Below, piece after piece: positions 41,883 to 51,011 of a stretch of 63,659 bases of DNA. Location of the stretch: assembly GCA_039984715.1 (NCBI GenBank), contig JBDWUA010000023.1:1-63659 (forward strand). The letters run 5' to 3'. The notes under the pieces are model-generated. The model was not told the DNA's origin, ran no database searches, and worked only from the letters and a program-made list of their open reading frames with translations. The translations under genes were made by a program, and so were the position numbers. This stretch comes from JABSSA01 sp039984715. GTDB taxonomy: Bacteria > Pseudomonadota > Alphaproteobacteria > Rhodobacterales > Rhodobacteraceae. Numbering within the stretch: the first letter of the stretch is position 1; the number at the start of each line of letters is the position of its first letter.

Positions 41883-42839
41883 ATGACTGATGGAAAGACC
41901 CAGTCCCCGGGACATCTCGAGGGAACGACGCCCCCCACTGGGCGCGTCGGTTTACTGACCTGTTCGATGGCGAACGATCTTGATCTGTTTGCCCTTCTGG
42001 CCGCTTCGATTGACCGCCATGCGGCCCCCGGCGTGATGCATCAGGTTGTGGTTCCGGGTTCAGATATGCGTGCTTTCCGCCAGTTTGAGACTGAAAACCG
42101 CGCCATCATCGCCCAAGAAGACATTCTTCCCGAACCCATCCGCAAGCTGCCGCACTGGCTGAAACACTTAAGCTTTCTCAAGGCGGGTTTCCGGCGGCCA
42201 ATCTATCTGCGGCCCAATCTCGCTGTGGTGCGGGGCTGGATGTTGCAGCAGATTTTGAAAATCGAGATGACCCGGCAGAACGATGCGGACGCCGTGATGC
42301 ATATCGACAGCGATGTGTGCTTTTTTCGCCGTTTCGACCATGCGGACGGGTTTCGCGATGGCAAAGTCCGTTATTTTCGCGTCACCGGTCCCACCGCCAA
42401 TCCGATGCATATGCCATGGCTGAACGGCTCGGCCAAGTTTCTCGGGTTGGATCAGGCCCCCGATGATCAGGCCCATTACATCGAGAATTGCGTGATGTGG
42501 AGCCGCAACGTGACGCGCGCCATGGTCGACCGGCTTGAGGCCACACAAGGCAAACCGTTGCACGAGGTGTTGTTTTCAGCCGAAACAATGTCGGAATATT
42601 ACTTGTACGGCGTCTATGCAGATGCCTTCCCCGAAGAATCCAATCTGGCTGTGGACCCTGTGTCCTTTTGCAATTCCTATTGGCCTGCCGATGAACAAGG
42701 TCCGGTGGACTTTGACGCCCTGCGCGCACGGCTTGACCCCAAACATTGTGCCATGGCGGTGCAATCCACACATAACCTCGATATCACTGCACGCGCCGCT
42801 CTTTATAAGCGTGCCGAGACAGAGTTGAATCTGTCTTAA
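41883..42839 (+). CDS. DUF6492-like putative glycosyltransferase
   Basis: A 318-residue soluble protein. GRVGLLTCSMANDLDLFALL starts the fold, and VMHIDSDVCFFRRFD near residue 140 contains a D-x-D pattern like that of GT-A enzymes. C-terminal ALRARLDPKHCAMAVQSTHN is similar in style to DUF6492 proteins, which are found in polysaccharide loci and resemble GT8/GT2 folds. That assignment is from memory and the activity is unproven. It is followed by a 110-bp gap and the nucleotide-sugar dehydrogenase. Confidence 0.68.
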   Translation: MTDGKTQSPGHLEGTTPPTGRVGLLTCSMANDLDLFALLAASIDRHAAPGVMHQVVVPGSDMRAFRQFETENRAIIAQEDILPEPIRKLPHWLKHLSFLKAGFRRPIYLRPNLAVVRGWMLQQILKIEMTRQNDADAVMHIDSDVCFFRRFDHADGFRDGKVRYFRVTGPTANPMHMPWLNGSAKFLGLDQAPDDQAHYIENCVMWSRNVTRAMVDRLEATQGKPLHEVLFSAETMSEYYLYGVYADAFPEESNLAVDPVSFCNSYWPADEQGPVDFDALRARLDPKHCAMAVQSTHNLDITARAALYKRAETELNLS

Positions 42840-42949
42840 GCGTGTCGCAGTGTTTTCACGAAATCGCCTCACCTCCTCGATATTGCGCCAACAGCGCTCT
42901 CGTGGGAGGAGCAGCTCGGGCAAATTTTTAAGACTCAAAGGACAATTTC

Positions 42950-44263
42950 ATGGCGCTTCTGGATGCAATTTCTTCCCGTAAGGCCCGTGTCGGCATTGTT
43001 GGTCTGGGCTATGTTGGCCTGCCACTGGCTGTGACGGCCGCCCGACAAGGATTTCCCGTTACCGGTTTTGACATCGACGACAGCAAAATGGCGCGTCTGG
43101 ATGCAGGCGAAAGCTATATCGGGGCGGTGACAGATACCGACCTGAAGGACGTCAAAGACAAATTCGACTGGACCACAGATTTCAGCCGTCTGGCCGAATG
43201 TCAGGCCATCCTGATCTGTGTGCCCACGCCTCTGACCAAACAGCGCGAACCTGATCTGTCCTTTGTCGAAGAGACCACACATAAGATCGCGCAGCATATC
43301 AGCGCCGACACAATCGTGGTGCTGGAATCAACGACCTATCCCGGCACAACCGAAGAAGTGCTGGCCCCGATCCTTGAAAAATCGGGCCTAACACTGGGCA
43401 AAGACATCTTTTTGGGCTTTTCCCCCGAACGCGAAGACCCCGGCAACACCAACCACAACACCCGTTCGATCCCCAAAGTGGTCGCAGGGATGGGTGATCT
43501 GGCTGGCGATCTGGTCGAAGCGCTTTATGCCGGTATCGTGGACACGGTTGTGCGTGTGCCAACACCTGCCACCGCCGAAGCGGTGAAAATCACCGAAAAC
43601 ATCTTTCGCGCGGTCAACATCGCTTTGGTGAACGAACTCAAGCTGATCTATGACAAGATGGACATCGATGTCTGGGACGTCATTGAAGGGGCCGCCACCA
43701 AACCCTTTGGCTATATGCCGTTCTATCCCGGCCCCGGTCTGGGCGGGCACTGTATCCCGATTGACCCGTTTTACCTGACGTGGAAGGCCCGCGAACACGA
43801 AGTGCCGACGCGCTTTATTGAGCTGGCTGGCGAAATCAACACCAACATGCCGCATCATGTCGTCGACCGCCTGCGCGAAATCGTCGACCGCGAAGTCGGC
43901 AAGGGCCTGAGCCGTGCGCGCATCCTGCTGGTGGGCGTGGCGTATAAGAAAAACGTCTCTGATATGCGCGAAAGCCCATCTATGAAGCTGATGGAGCTGT
44001 TGGATGAAGCGGGCGCAGAGGTGGTTTATATCGACCCGCATGTGCCTGAAATCCCGCCCATGCGCGAATATAAACAATACGTAGCGCGCAGTGCAGCAGA
44101 CCCTAAAACCCTGAATGCAGACCAAATTGACGCCGTGCTGATCGCCACAGATCACGACGCCACCGATTATGCCGCCCTGCTGGATTTGGACTGCCCAATC
44201 ATCGATACTCGCAATGTGATGGCCAAACGCGGGCTTGATATGGACCGGGTTCGCAAGGTCTGA
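42950..44263 (+). CDS. UDP-N-acetylhexosamine 6-dehydrogenase (WbpA/WecC-type)
   Basis: A 437-residue NAD-dependent nucleotide-sugar dehydrogenase. The N-terminal Rossmann motif is VGIVGLGYVGLPLA. The middle domain contains FYPGPGLGGHCIPIDPFYL with the catalytic cysteine, in the form closest to WbpA/WbpO-type UDP-GlcNAc or UDP-GalNAc dehydrogenases. The C-terminal domain starts near KGLSRARILLVGVAYKKNVSDMRESPS. It oxidises C6 to the uronic acid, giving a charged EPS residue. Distinguishing GlcNAc, GalNAc or ManNAc as substrate needs a phylogeny. Upstream AAAGGACAATTTC before ATG 42950 gives a good ribosome-binding site. Confidence 0.92.
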   Translation: MALLDAISSRKARVGIVGLGYVGLPLAVTAARQGFPVTGFDIDDSKMARLDAGESYIGAVTDTDLKDVKDKFDWTTDFSRLAECQAILICVPTPLTKQREPDLSFVEETTHKIAQHISADTIVVLESTTYPGTTEEVLAPILEKSGLTLGKDIFLGFSPEREDPGNTNHNTRSIPKVVAGMGDLAGDLVEALYAGIVDTVVRVPTPATAEAVKITENIFRAVNIALVNELKLIYDKMDIDVWDVIEGAATKPFGYMPFYPGPGLGGHCIPIDPFYLTWKAREHEVPTRFIELAGEINTNMPHHVVDRLREIVDREVGKGLSRARILLVGVAYKKNVSDMRESPSMKLMELLDEAGAEVVYIDPHVPEIPPMREYKQYVARSAADPKTLNADQIDAVLIATDHDATDYAALLDLDCPIIDTRNVMAKRGLDMDRVRKV

Positions 44264-44284
44264 AAACTGATGGCTGATGTAAAA

Positions 44285-44306
44285 CCGAGTGCAGTCCAGC
44301 ACTCGG
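44285..44306. terminator. hairpin after the dehydrogenase gene (no U tract)
   Basis: CCGAGTGC, loop AGTCCA, GCACTCGG: a perfect 8-bp stem 21 bp after the stop. No T run follows on either strand, so it may be a weak terminator, an RNA-stability element or coincidental. Confidence 0.45.
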
Positions 44307-44416
44307 GCATCAATCACCCTCTTCAATCACTCTCTTTCAAAAAGAACACGCTTCTGCCATAAAACGGCCTGTTACCACCCACATCCCTTCGTTCTTAAAC
44401 AGATAGACAGTGACCT

Positions 44417-45256
44417 ATGCCCGATCCTATTTTTTCCTTTGATCCCGAGACATTCCTGATCCCATCCGACAAAGCGAAGGAGATCGGCACATCCTATGCC
44501 GAGACCTATCAGGCCGGTCAGCCCTATAATCACATCTGCATCGACAACTTCCTGCCCGAACCCGTCCTAGAGAACGTGATCGCGGATTTGGACACGTTGC
44601 CCGCCCCGGAATCCAGCTTTGCACGTGCCCAGGAAAACCTGAAATCATCCTATATCCCAGAGCGTCTTCCGACCTATACGAAGAACCTCTTTTACGCGTT
44701 TAATTCACGCCCCTTCATCCTGTTCCTCGAAGAGATGACAGGAATCAAAGGTTTGATCCCCGATCCCTACTTTATGGGCGCCGGCATCCACAAAACCCAA
44801 AACGGTGGGCATTTGGACATCCATGCGGATTTCAACCTGCACCAAATGATGCAAGTCGAGCGCCGCCTGAATATTCTGATCTATCTGAACCGCGACTGGC
44901 AAGCAGACTGGGGCGGTAACTTTGAGATTTGGGAAAACGACATGTCGGCCAAGGTCAAAAGCTTTACGCCGACCTTCAACCGCATGGTTTGCTTTTCGAC
45001 AGGTTCGAACACGTTCCACGGCAACCCAGAACCCGTGAACCACCCCGACGGAGAAGCGCGTCAATCGATTGCGCTTTATTACTATACCGCCACATGGGGC
45101 CCGGATCGCAAATCCCACACGACGCTGTTTAAACCGCGTCCCGGCACCGAAGATCAGGCAGACAGCGTGATCGCACGCCGCGAGCTCATGCAGGATCTGA
45201 TGCCACCAATGTTGTACCGTCGCATCGGCTATCATATGCGCAAAATCGGTTTCTGA
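44417..45256 (+). CDS. 2-oxoglutarate/Fe(II)-dependent oxygenase (prolyl-4-hydroxylase-like)
   Basis: A 279-residue protein with the metal/cosubstrate triad of 2OG-Fe(II) oxygenases: GGHLDIHADFN supplies the H-x-D pair, SNTFHGNPEPV the distal histidine, and RQSIALYYYT the arginine that binds 2-oxoglutarate. The domain occupies about residues 120-225. Such enzymes hydroxylate proteins or small molecules; in polysaccharide loci their substrate is unknown. It is followed after 4 bp by the FkbM methyltransferase, so the two likely act together, for instance on a sugar or side chain of the EPS (inference). Confidence 0.88.
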   Translation: MPDPIFSFDPETFLIPSDKAKEIGTSYAETYQAGQPYNHICIDNFLPEPVLENVIADLDTLPAPESSFARAQENLKSSYIPERLPTYTKNLFYAFNSRPFILFLEEMTGIKGLIPDPYFMGAGIHKTQNGGHLDIHADFNLHQMMQVERRLNILIYLNRDWQADWGGNFEIWENDMSAKVKSFTPTFNRMVCFSTGSNTFHGNPEPVNHPDGEARQSIALYYYTATWGPDRKSHTTLFKPRPGTEDQADSVIARRELMQDLMPPMLYRRIGYHMRKIGF

Positions 45257-45260
45257 TCCC

Positions 45261-46139
45261 ATGTTGGCCGGGCTCGCTGCACATATCGGGCACCTCTATC
45301 CGCTGAAGTCCGGCTGCGGGCCACTTGCAAATTCCGGCCTGTTTCGCTGGCTTGATCCCGTGGGTGGACCAGATGGTATTGCCCGCGTGACAGGTGGGCG
45401 TGCTGTGGTCCCGGCTGGTGATTATGTCGGACGCTCCATGCGCTTTATCGGGGACCTTGATCCCAAAGTGTCCTGGGTCGTCGACCAAGTGCTGAACCCC
45501 GGTGATACCGCCCTTGATATAGGCTCTAATCTGGGGCTTTTGTCCCTGCGTATGGCTGCACGGGTGGGCGCGTCGGGGCAAATCCATGCCTTTGATCCAC
45601 AACCGCGGATGCAGGCTTATTTTCGCCGTACGCTGGATCTGAACCCGGACTTGCCAATCATTCTGCATCCCATCGGTTTAGGCCCTGAAAGCACCACGCT
45701 GGAACTGGCCATCCCACCCAACAATTCCGGCTCTGCATCGTTGTCGGCCCGGTTTGAAGACCGCCCCGGCACAGAAACCGTACAGGTGCCTGTCGAACCG
45801 CTCGACAGTTATGCCCAAACGGCCGGAATCACGCAGGCCAAAATGATCAAGATGGATGTGGAGGGCTTTGAAGCCCAAGTCCTGCAAGGGGCCAACGCCT
45901 TTCTGGAGCAAACCCGCCCTGCTGTGATCCTGCTTGAAGAAAATGCTCCCGATCCGGAAACCGGCCTGTCCCCTGCCCTCGAGATATTACAGGCCCTGGA
46001 TTACACTCTCTACACCCTGCCCCACGCGCTGTGGTCTGTGCGTCTGGCCCCCCTGTCGGAACACGCTCCGGCCCATGATTATGTCGCCGTCGCCCCGGAT
46101 GCCCCGGATGCCATTCGCCGCGCTCTTGGCATAAACTAA
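45261..46139 (+). CDS. FkbM-family SAM-dependent methyltransferase
   Basis: A 292-residue protein. Motif I is TALDIGSNLGLLSLRMAARVG, motif II HAFDPQPRMQAYF, and the FkbM block KMIKMDVEGFEAQVLQGANAFL is clear, followed by VILLEEN. FkbM enzymes O-methylate hydroxyl groups on sugars and polyketides. Here a methylated sugar in the EPS is the likely product. It is co-transcribed with the oxygenase gene and followed by a 161-bp A+T-rich gap before the exosortase gene that probably holds a promoter. Confidence 0.92.
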   Translation: MLAGLAAHIGHLYPLKSGCGPLANSGLFRWLDPVGGPDGIARVTGGRAVVPAGDYVGRSMRFIGDLDPKVSWVVDQVLNPGDTALDIGSNLGLLSLRMAARVGASGQIHAFDPQPRMQAYFRRTLDLNPDLPIILHPIGLGPESTTLELAIPPNNSGSASLSARFEDRPGTETVQVPVEPLDSYAQTAGITQAKMIKMDVEGFEAQVLQGANAFLEQTRPAVILLEENAPDPETGLSPALEILQALDYTLYTLPHALWSVRLAPLSEHAPAHDYVAVAPDAPDAIRRALGIN

Positions 46140-46300
46140 GATCACAGTTTCGAGATCGTGCCGTTGTTACAAATGGTTACATAAGAGTACACTGGATTAC
46201 ATTGACCAAAATCTGTTAAAATAAATTGGCAAAGGGTCATTTTTAGGCCATATCCTTCGGTCAAATGCTTTAGTTGAAATTTATTGAGAGCGCATTGGTA

Positions 46301-47905
46301 ATGTCGACAGTTGAGCAAGCCTCAAAACAATCAAAGATCGCGAACGACTTCCTCCATTGGGGCAGCTTCTGGCTGATCGTGATCACATTAGGTGCCGTTG
46401 TTTTCTTTTATGAAGGCATCGAAGCCTTGCTGGTTGCGTGGCAATTGCCCGAATACAGCCATGGCCCCCTGATTCCGATCCTGTCGGGATTGCTGTTCCT
46501 GCGACAACTCAAAACAGTGCCTGAACACCACGGCGTTATCAAAAACCGCTGGCCCGGTGTCGCACTCATCCTGTTTGCGGTCCTGATGGGCACGCTGGGT
46601 AAGCTCTCTAATATCGATGATATCGTGGCCTATGCCCTGATCCTGTGGGTCGGTGGCCTGCTGCTGGTCAGCTTTGGCTGGCAGACCGGTAAACATTTCT
46701 GGCCCCCTGTTGTGCACCTGGTTTATATGCTGCCCCTGCCCGGCGTGATCTATTACAAAATGACCACATGGCTGCAGTTTATTTCCTCTGAACTTGGGGT
46801 CTGGTTCCTAAAAATGATGGCCGTGACGGTCTATCTGGACGGCAACATCATCGATCTGGGCATCACCAAATTGCATGTGGCCGAGGCCTGCTCGGGTCTG
46901 CGTTATCTGTTCCCGATCCTCAGCTTTTCCTACATCTTTGCCGTCCTCTATCGCGGCCCGATGTGGCACAAGGCTGTGCTTCTGATCTCGGCGGCCCCTA
47001 TCACGGTTCTGATGAATTCAGTCCGGATCGGCATTGCCGGATATATTGCGAACCATTGGGGTGTCAGCTGGCTGGATGGTTTCACGCACTTTTTCGAAGG
47101 CTGGGTGATCTTTGTCGCCTGTATCTTTTTCCTGTTTGGACTGGCCCGCGTGATGTTGCTCTTTAATCGCGACAAAATGAGCCTCGTCGAAGCGTTGGAT
47201 CTTGATACGGATGGCCTGATGACGCAAGCGATGCGCCTGCGTTTGGTGCAACCGTCAAAAGCGTTGATCCTATCCGCAATGGTTCTTGTAACCGGTGCAT
47301 TAACATGGGCTGCTTTGCCAGATCGCGGCGATATACGCGTGCCACGTGACAGCTTTGCTATCTTCCCACGCACGTTGGGTGAATGGTCACAAGCGGGCCC
47401 GCGCGAATTCCTGAACCCTCATGTGGAACGCGTGTTGGCGGCGGATGACTATCATCAGGTGAACTTGTCCAAACCCGGTGTTGAGACAACTGTGGGTCTG
47501 TTCATGGCTTGGTATTATGACCAATCCGCAGGCGGCGTTCACAGCCCCGAAGTGTGCCTGCCCGGCGCGGGTTGGGAAATCGCGTGGCTGGAGCGGACCG
47601 ACATCACGGCCGAAATGAACAGCGACACCCCTTTCCAGATCAACCGAGCGATCATCCAAAAGGGTGAATCCCGCATGATGGTTTATTACTGGTTCGAACA
47701 GAAAGAACGCCGGATTGCATGGGATTTTGCGGCCAAGTATTGGCTGATGGTGGATGGCATTCGTACGGGCCGGACCGATGGGGCGCTGGTGCGCCTGACA
47801 ACATCGATTCACCCCAGTGAAGATGATGCTGACGCCGAAACCCGCCTGAACGAAGTGTTGAAAGAATTGCAGGGGCCGCTGCCACGCTTTATTCCAAAAG
47901 GGTGA
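46301..47905 (+). CDS. xrtD: VPLPA-CTERM-specific exosortase fused to EpsI domain (XrtD type)
   Basis: A 534-residue inner-membrane cysteine transpeptidase. The exosortase part has about eight helices and all three catalytic residues: cysteine in VAEACSGLRYLFPIL (about residue 197), arginine in MNSVRIGIAGYI (about 241) and histidine in THFFEGWVIF (about 262). The C-terminal part from about residue 345 is an EpsI-type domain (RTLGEWSQ, GLFMAWYYDQSAGGVHSPEVCLPGAGWEI). This fusion is typical of the alphaproteobacterial enzyme that cuts VPLPA-CTERM tails. Its substrate here is the protein at 9367. ATG 46301 is preferred to a TTG at 46274. Confidence 0.93.
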   Translation: MSTVEQASKQSKIANDFLHWGSFWLIVITLGAVVFFYEGIEALLVAWQLPEYSHGPLIPILSGLLFLRQLKTVPEHHGVIKNRWPGVALILFAVLMGTLGKLSNIDDIVAYALILWVGGLLLVSFGWQTGKHFWPPVVHLVYMLPLPGVIYYKMTTWLQFISSELGVWFLKMMAVTVYLDGNIIDLGITKLHVAEACSGLRYLFPILSFSYIFAVLYRGPMWHKAVLLISAAPITVLMNSVRIGIAGYIANHWGVSWLDGFTHFFEGWVIFVACIFFLFGLARVMLLFNRDKMSLVEALDLDTDGLMTQAMRLRLVQPSKALILSAMVLVTGALTWAALPDRGDIRVPRDSFAIFPRTLGEWSQAGPREFLNPHVERVLAADDYHQVNLSKPGVETTVGLFMAWYYDQSAGGVHSPEVCLPGAGWEIAWLERTDITAEMNSDTPFQINRAIIQKGESRMMVYYWFEQKERRIAWDFAAKYWLMVDGIRTGRTDGALVRLTTSIHPSEDDADAETRLNEVLKELQGPLPRFIPKG

Positions 47906-47957
47906 CTTAGGGACCAAATTCGTTGATCTGTCACGTTTTTGTCAATAGAGGCAACGC

Positions 47958-48980
47958 GTGACAGTGACAGAACACATAAGCCATCCCGCGCAGACCTTGA
48001 GCGATCAGGTTGCGATCAATTCGCTGCGAACCATCGCCTTTACTATGTTGGTCAGCTACCATGTGGTAGGGCTGGGAACCACCAGCGGGCTTGGCCTTGA
48101 TTACCCGCATGTCCTGCGTTTTTACGCGGATTATCTGATCCATGTGCGGATGCCGATCTTTGCTGTGATCGCCGGGTTTGTCTATGGGATGCGCCCTGTA
48201 CACTTGCCCGATTACCGACGTTTTATCGGGGGTAAGGTCCGCCGCCTTTTGATCCCCGGCGCCATTGCCGCCCTGATCTTTGCCTTAGCCGGAACACTGA
48301 TGGGCAATCGGTTTGCCCGCACCCCCACCGACATCTGGGAGGTTTTTCTCTTTCCCTACGCGCATTATTGGTACTTGCAGACGATGATGGTGGTCTTTTT
48401 GGGCAGCGCTTTGGCGGATGCCCTGCTGAAGGGGCGTCACACACATTGGCTGTTTCTGGGGGCCTGTGCATTTTCGCTGTCAAACATCTGGATGCCTACG
48501 TTCTTTTCTTTGCGCGCCGTACCGTTCTTGTTGCCATTCTTCTTGTTTGGCGTGCTGCTCTATCGGAATTTCCATCTGTTTTATCAGGCTCGAAATGTCG
48601 TTTTGGGCCTGTGTCTGATTGTGGTGGTGGGCGTGTCATACCTGCAGGCACACCATTACTGGGCTGAGGGCACGCTGATGCTGGGCCGTCGCACGCCAAG
48701 CGCGCTGGTCTTTGGCGTGGCAGCCTGTACGTTTTTGTTTCTGGCCATGCCGCGGATTGCTTTGCTGGACCGCCTGGCCCCTTTTGCGTTCACCATCTAT
48801 CTGTACCACGTGTTTGGCACATCAGGCATGCGCGAAGTGCTGGAAAAGCTTGGCGTGGACGCGTTGATGCCCAAGGTTATTCTGGGCCTGATCGCCGGAA
48901 TTGCCTTGCCGATCGTGCTTCACAAGCTTGCCGAACAGACAGGCCTGACGCGCCGTCTTGTGTTGGGCTTGCGCAAGTAA
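47958..48980 (+). CDS. membrane acyltransferase 3 family protein
   Basis: A 340-residue polytopic protein with about ten hydrophobic helices. The N-terminal pattern INSLRTIAFTMLVSYHVVG, with the histidine in the second half of helix 1, and VRMPIFAVIAGFVYGMR match acyltransferase-3 proteins that O-acylate surface sugars. It lacks an SGNH domain, unlike its convergent neighbour. The start is GTG 47958 with AGAGG upstream. It follows the exosortase gene by 52 bp and may be co-transcribed with it. Confidence 0.87.
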   Translation: MTVTEHISHPAQTLSDQVAINSLRTIAFTMLVSYHVVGLGTTSGLGLDYPHVLRFYADYLIHVRMPIFAVIAGFVYGMRPVHLPDYRRFIGGKVRRLLIPGAIAALIFALAGTLMGNRFARTPTDIWEVFLFPYAHYWYLQTMMVVFLGSALADALLKGRHTHWLFLGACAFSLSNIWMPTFFSLRAVPFLLPFFLFGVLLYRNFHLFYQARNVVLGLCLIVVVGVSYLQAHHYWAEGTLMLGRRTPSALVFGVAACTFLFLAMPRIALLDRLAPFAFTIYLYHVFGTSGMREVLEKLGVDALMPKVILGLIAGIALPIVLHKLAEQTGLTRRLVLGLRK

Positions 48981-48986
48981 ACACCA

Positions 48987-51011
48987 TCACCGGCCGTCTT
49001 CACCAGCCAGCAGATACGCGCGCGGCAGATACGACAGGACATAAGGGGTCAGATAGCCCGCCCCCGTATGCGACAGGTGATCATCGTCATAATAAAGCGG
49101 CACCCCTTTGTGTGACCCTACACAACGGCCTGCATTAAACGTATCACAAAAGATGGCCGAAGGGCGGACCCGGTGCAGTTTTGGGTGATCCCCCAGCCCG
49201 TCAAACGCTGCAATCGTGCGGGCATTGCGTGACTGGTAATGCGCGTGTGACACCGACAAGTCCGTCACCTTGTCACGATAAAACAGATCCTTGGCCATGT
49301 GCATCGGTACATCCCAGCCCTGTTCCGGCACCGGATAGATCACAATCACGGTCTTTCCCGCATCCAGCAATGTTTGCACGCTGCGTTGATACAACTGCGC
49401 CACATCCGCCCTGCGTTCCGCTTCGGGATAGGTCTCGGGCTGGCGTCCGGGCCGGCCCGTGGCAAAGGTGCCGGGCTCTTCGATGCCCCCTTCCCCGTTG
49501 TCATAGGTTTCGCCTTCAAGATAAACGGTGAACCGCGCCGCAAAGACCACGTATTCCAGCGATGCGTCCGTCGCGAGCCTCTCAAAAACCTCGTCATTGA
49601 ACTGCTGACACTGCTCACTTGAGGGACGGTGCAACAAATGCAGACCCGGCACCGGCGGGCACCCGTTCAACCACATATGTTTCAACCCAACGCCTTGCTG
49701 TGCCAGCCCTTCATGCAAACGCCCCGCAATGGCATCCGAATGGGAATCCCCCAACAGCACGCCTCGCACCGCATCTGCCTTGCCCAGCACACATGCCGCA
49801 TCCAAGGCCACAGGCCGGTCAGGCCCGGAAAAGCACCGCGGACGCAGCGGGTTGTCGTCATAGGTATAGGCGGCAAGCGCGGCCACATCTGTCGGGATAC
49901 GCATCTGAGGCAGCCCTTCTTTCTGGACGCCCACACTCCCGACTGCGGCACAGACCACCAACCCCGACAAGCTTAGACGAAACAGCGCAGAGCGTGTGAT
50001 GGTTTGGCGGCGAAAGGGGCGTTCCACATAGCGCCAGCTGAACCAGGCAAGACATAGTGTCAGCCCCACCAGCCCCGTCATAGTCAGCGGCGACAGAGCC
50101 GTCAGGTTGCGATAACTGGCAAAGACAAACACCGGTTGGTGCCACAGATAGGCGCTGTAACTGATCAGCCCCAGCCCCACCAATGGCCCAGTTTGTAATA
50201 TCTGCCCCGCTCGGGTCAGCGGGTTGGCAAACAAGATCACCAAGGCCGTGCCCAAAGTTGGCACCAACGCGTACCCTCCCGGCCAGATCATCTTGTCGTG
50301 GAAAAAGATGACCGCCCCAACGACCATGGACAGCCCCAACGCACTGCACAGCCCTGCCCCAGTCTGCGGTTGCCGATTGCGATGCAGATAAAAGGCGCAA
50401 AAGACCCCTATCAGCAATTCCCAAGCCCGCGTGGGCAGCAAATAAAAGGCCGAGTTCGGCTTGTGCACAGCCCCCCACTGCGCCAGTCCAAGGCTCAGCA
50501 CAAAGGTCACGATCAGAACCGGCATCACAAACCGCCGCGCACGCCGCCAGATCAACATCAAAAACAGTGGGAAGAAGATATAAAACTGTTCTTCGATCGC
50601 CAGCGACCATGTGTGCAGCAAAGGCTTGAGATGCGACGCCACATCAAAATACCCGGCTTCCTTCCAGAACACGATATTTGACGCAAACAACGCCGTGCCC
50701 AGCAGGCTGCGGGCGAACGCCTCCATGTCGCGGGGCATCAACGTGACCCATGCCACAGCCACCGACACCGCCAACATAACAAACAGGGCCGGTAGAATAC
50801 GCCGCGCCCGGCGTTCATAAAAATACATCAGGCTGAAACGACCCGCATCAAGGTCCGCCAGAATAAGACGCGTGATCAGATACCCCGAAATGACGAAAAA
50901 AACGTCGACCCCGACAAACCCACCCGGAAAAATGTTGAACCCGGCATGGAACAGGATAACGGGTAAAACCGCGATAGCTCGCAACCCATCAATGTCCCGG
51001 CGATACTGCAT
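48987..51011 (-). CDS. OafA/YrhL-type acyltransferase with C-terminal SGNH domain
   Basis: A 674-residue protein. The N-terminal acyltransferase-3 domain (about residues 1-340) opens with QYRRDIDGLRAIAVLPVILFHAG and FFVISGYLITRLIL, followed by ERRARRILPALF. The C-terminal periplasmic SGNH domain has LLGDSHSDAIAG with the serine nucleophile and YYDDDHLSHTGA with the Asp/His pair. This fusion carries out complete transmembrane O-acetylation of sugars by itself. It is a third acylation system besides MBOAT/SGNH and the protein at 47958. ATG 51011 is preferred over a TTG two codons upstream. Confidence 0.93.
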   Translation of the reverse strand: MQYRRDIDGLRAIAVLPVILFHAGFNIFPGGFVGVDVFFVISGYLITRLILADLDAGRFSLMYFYERRARRILPALFVMLAVSVAVAWVTLMPRDMEAFARSLLGTALFASNIVFWKEAGYFDVASHLKPLLHTWSLAIEEQFYIFFPLFLMLIWRRARRFVMPVLIVTFVLSLGLAQWGAVHKPNSAFYLLPTRAWELLIGVFCAFYLHRNRQPQTGAGLCSALGLSMVVGAVIFFHDKMIWPGGYALVPTLGTALVILFANPLTRAGQILQTGPLVGLGLISYSAYLWHQPVFVFASYRNLTALSPLTMTGLVGLTLCLAWFSWRYVERPFRRQTITRSALFRLSLSGLVVCAAVGSVGVQKEGLPQMRIPTDVAALAAYTYDDNPLRPRCFSGPDRPVALDAACVLGKADAVRGVLLGDSHSDAIAGRLHEGLAQQGVGLKHMWLNGCPPVPGLHLLHRPSSEQCQQFNDEVFERLATDASLEYVVFAARFTVYLEGETYDNGEGGIEEPGTFATGRPGRQPETYPEAERRADVAQLYQRSVQTLLDAGKTVIVIYPVPEQGWDVPMHMAKDLFYRDKVTDLSVSHAHYQSRNARTIAAFDGLGDHPKLHRVRPSAIFCDTFNAGRCVGSHKGVPLYYDDDHLSHTGAGYLTPYVLSYLPRAYLLAGEDGR

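Noticed and set aside
43388..44326. 312-codon minus-strand frame opposite the nucleotide-sugar dehydrogenase
   Set aside because: The dehydrogenase on the plus strand has all family motifs; the reverse frame is His/Phe/Val-rich shadow.
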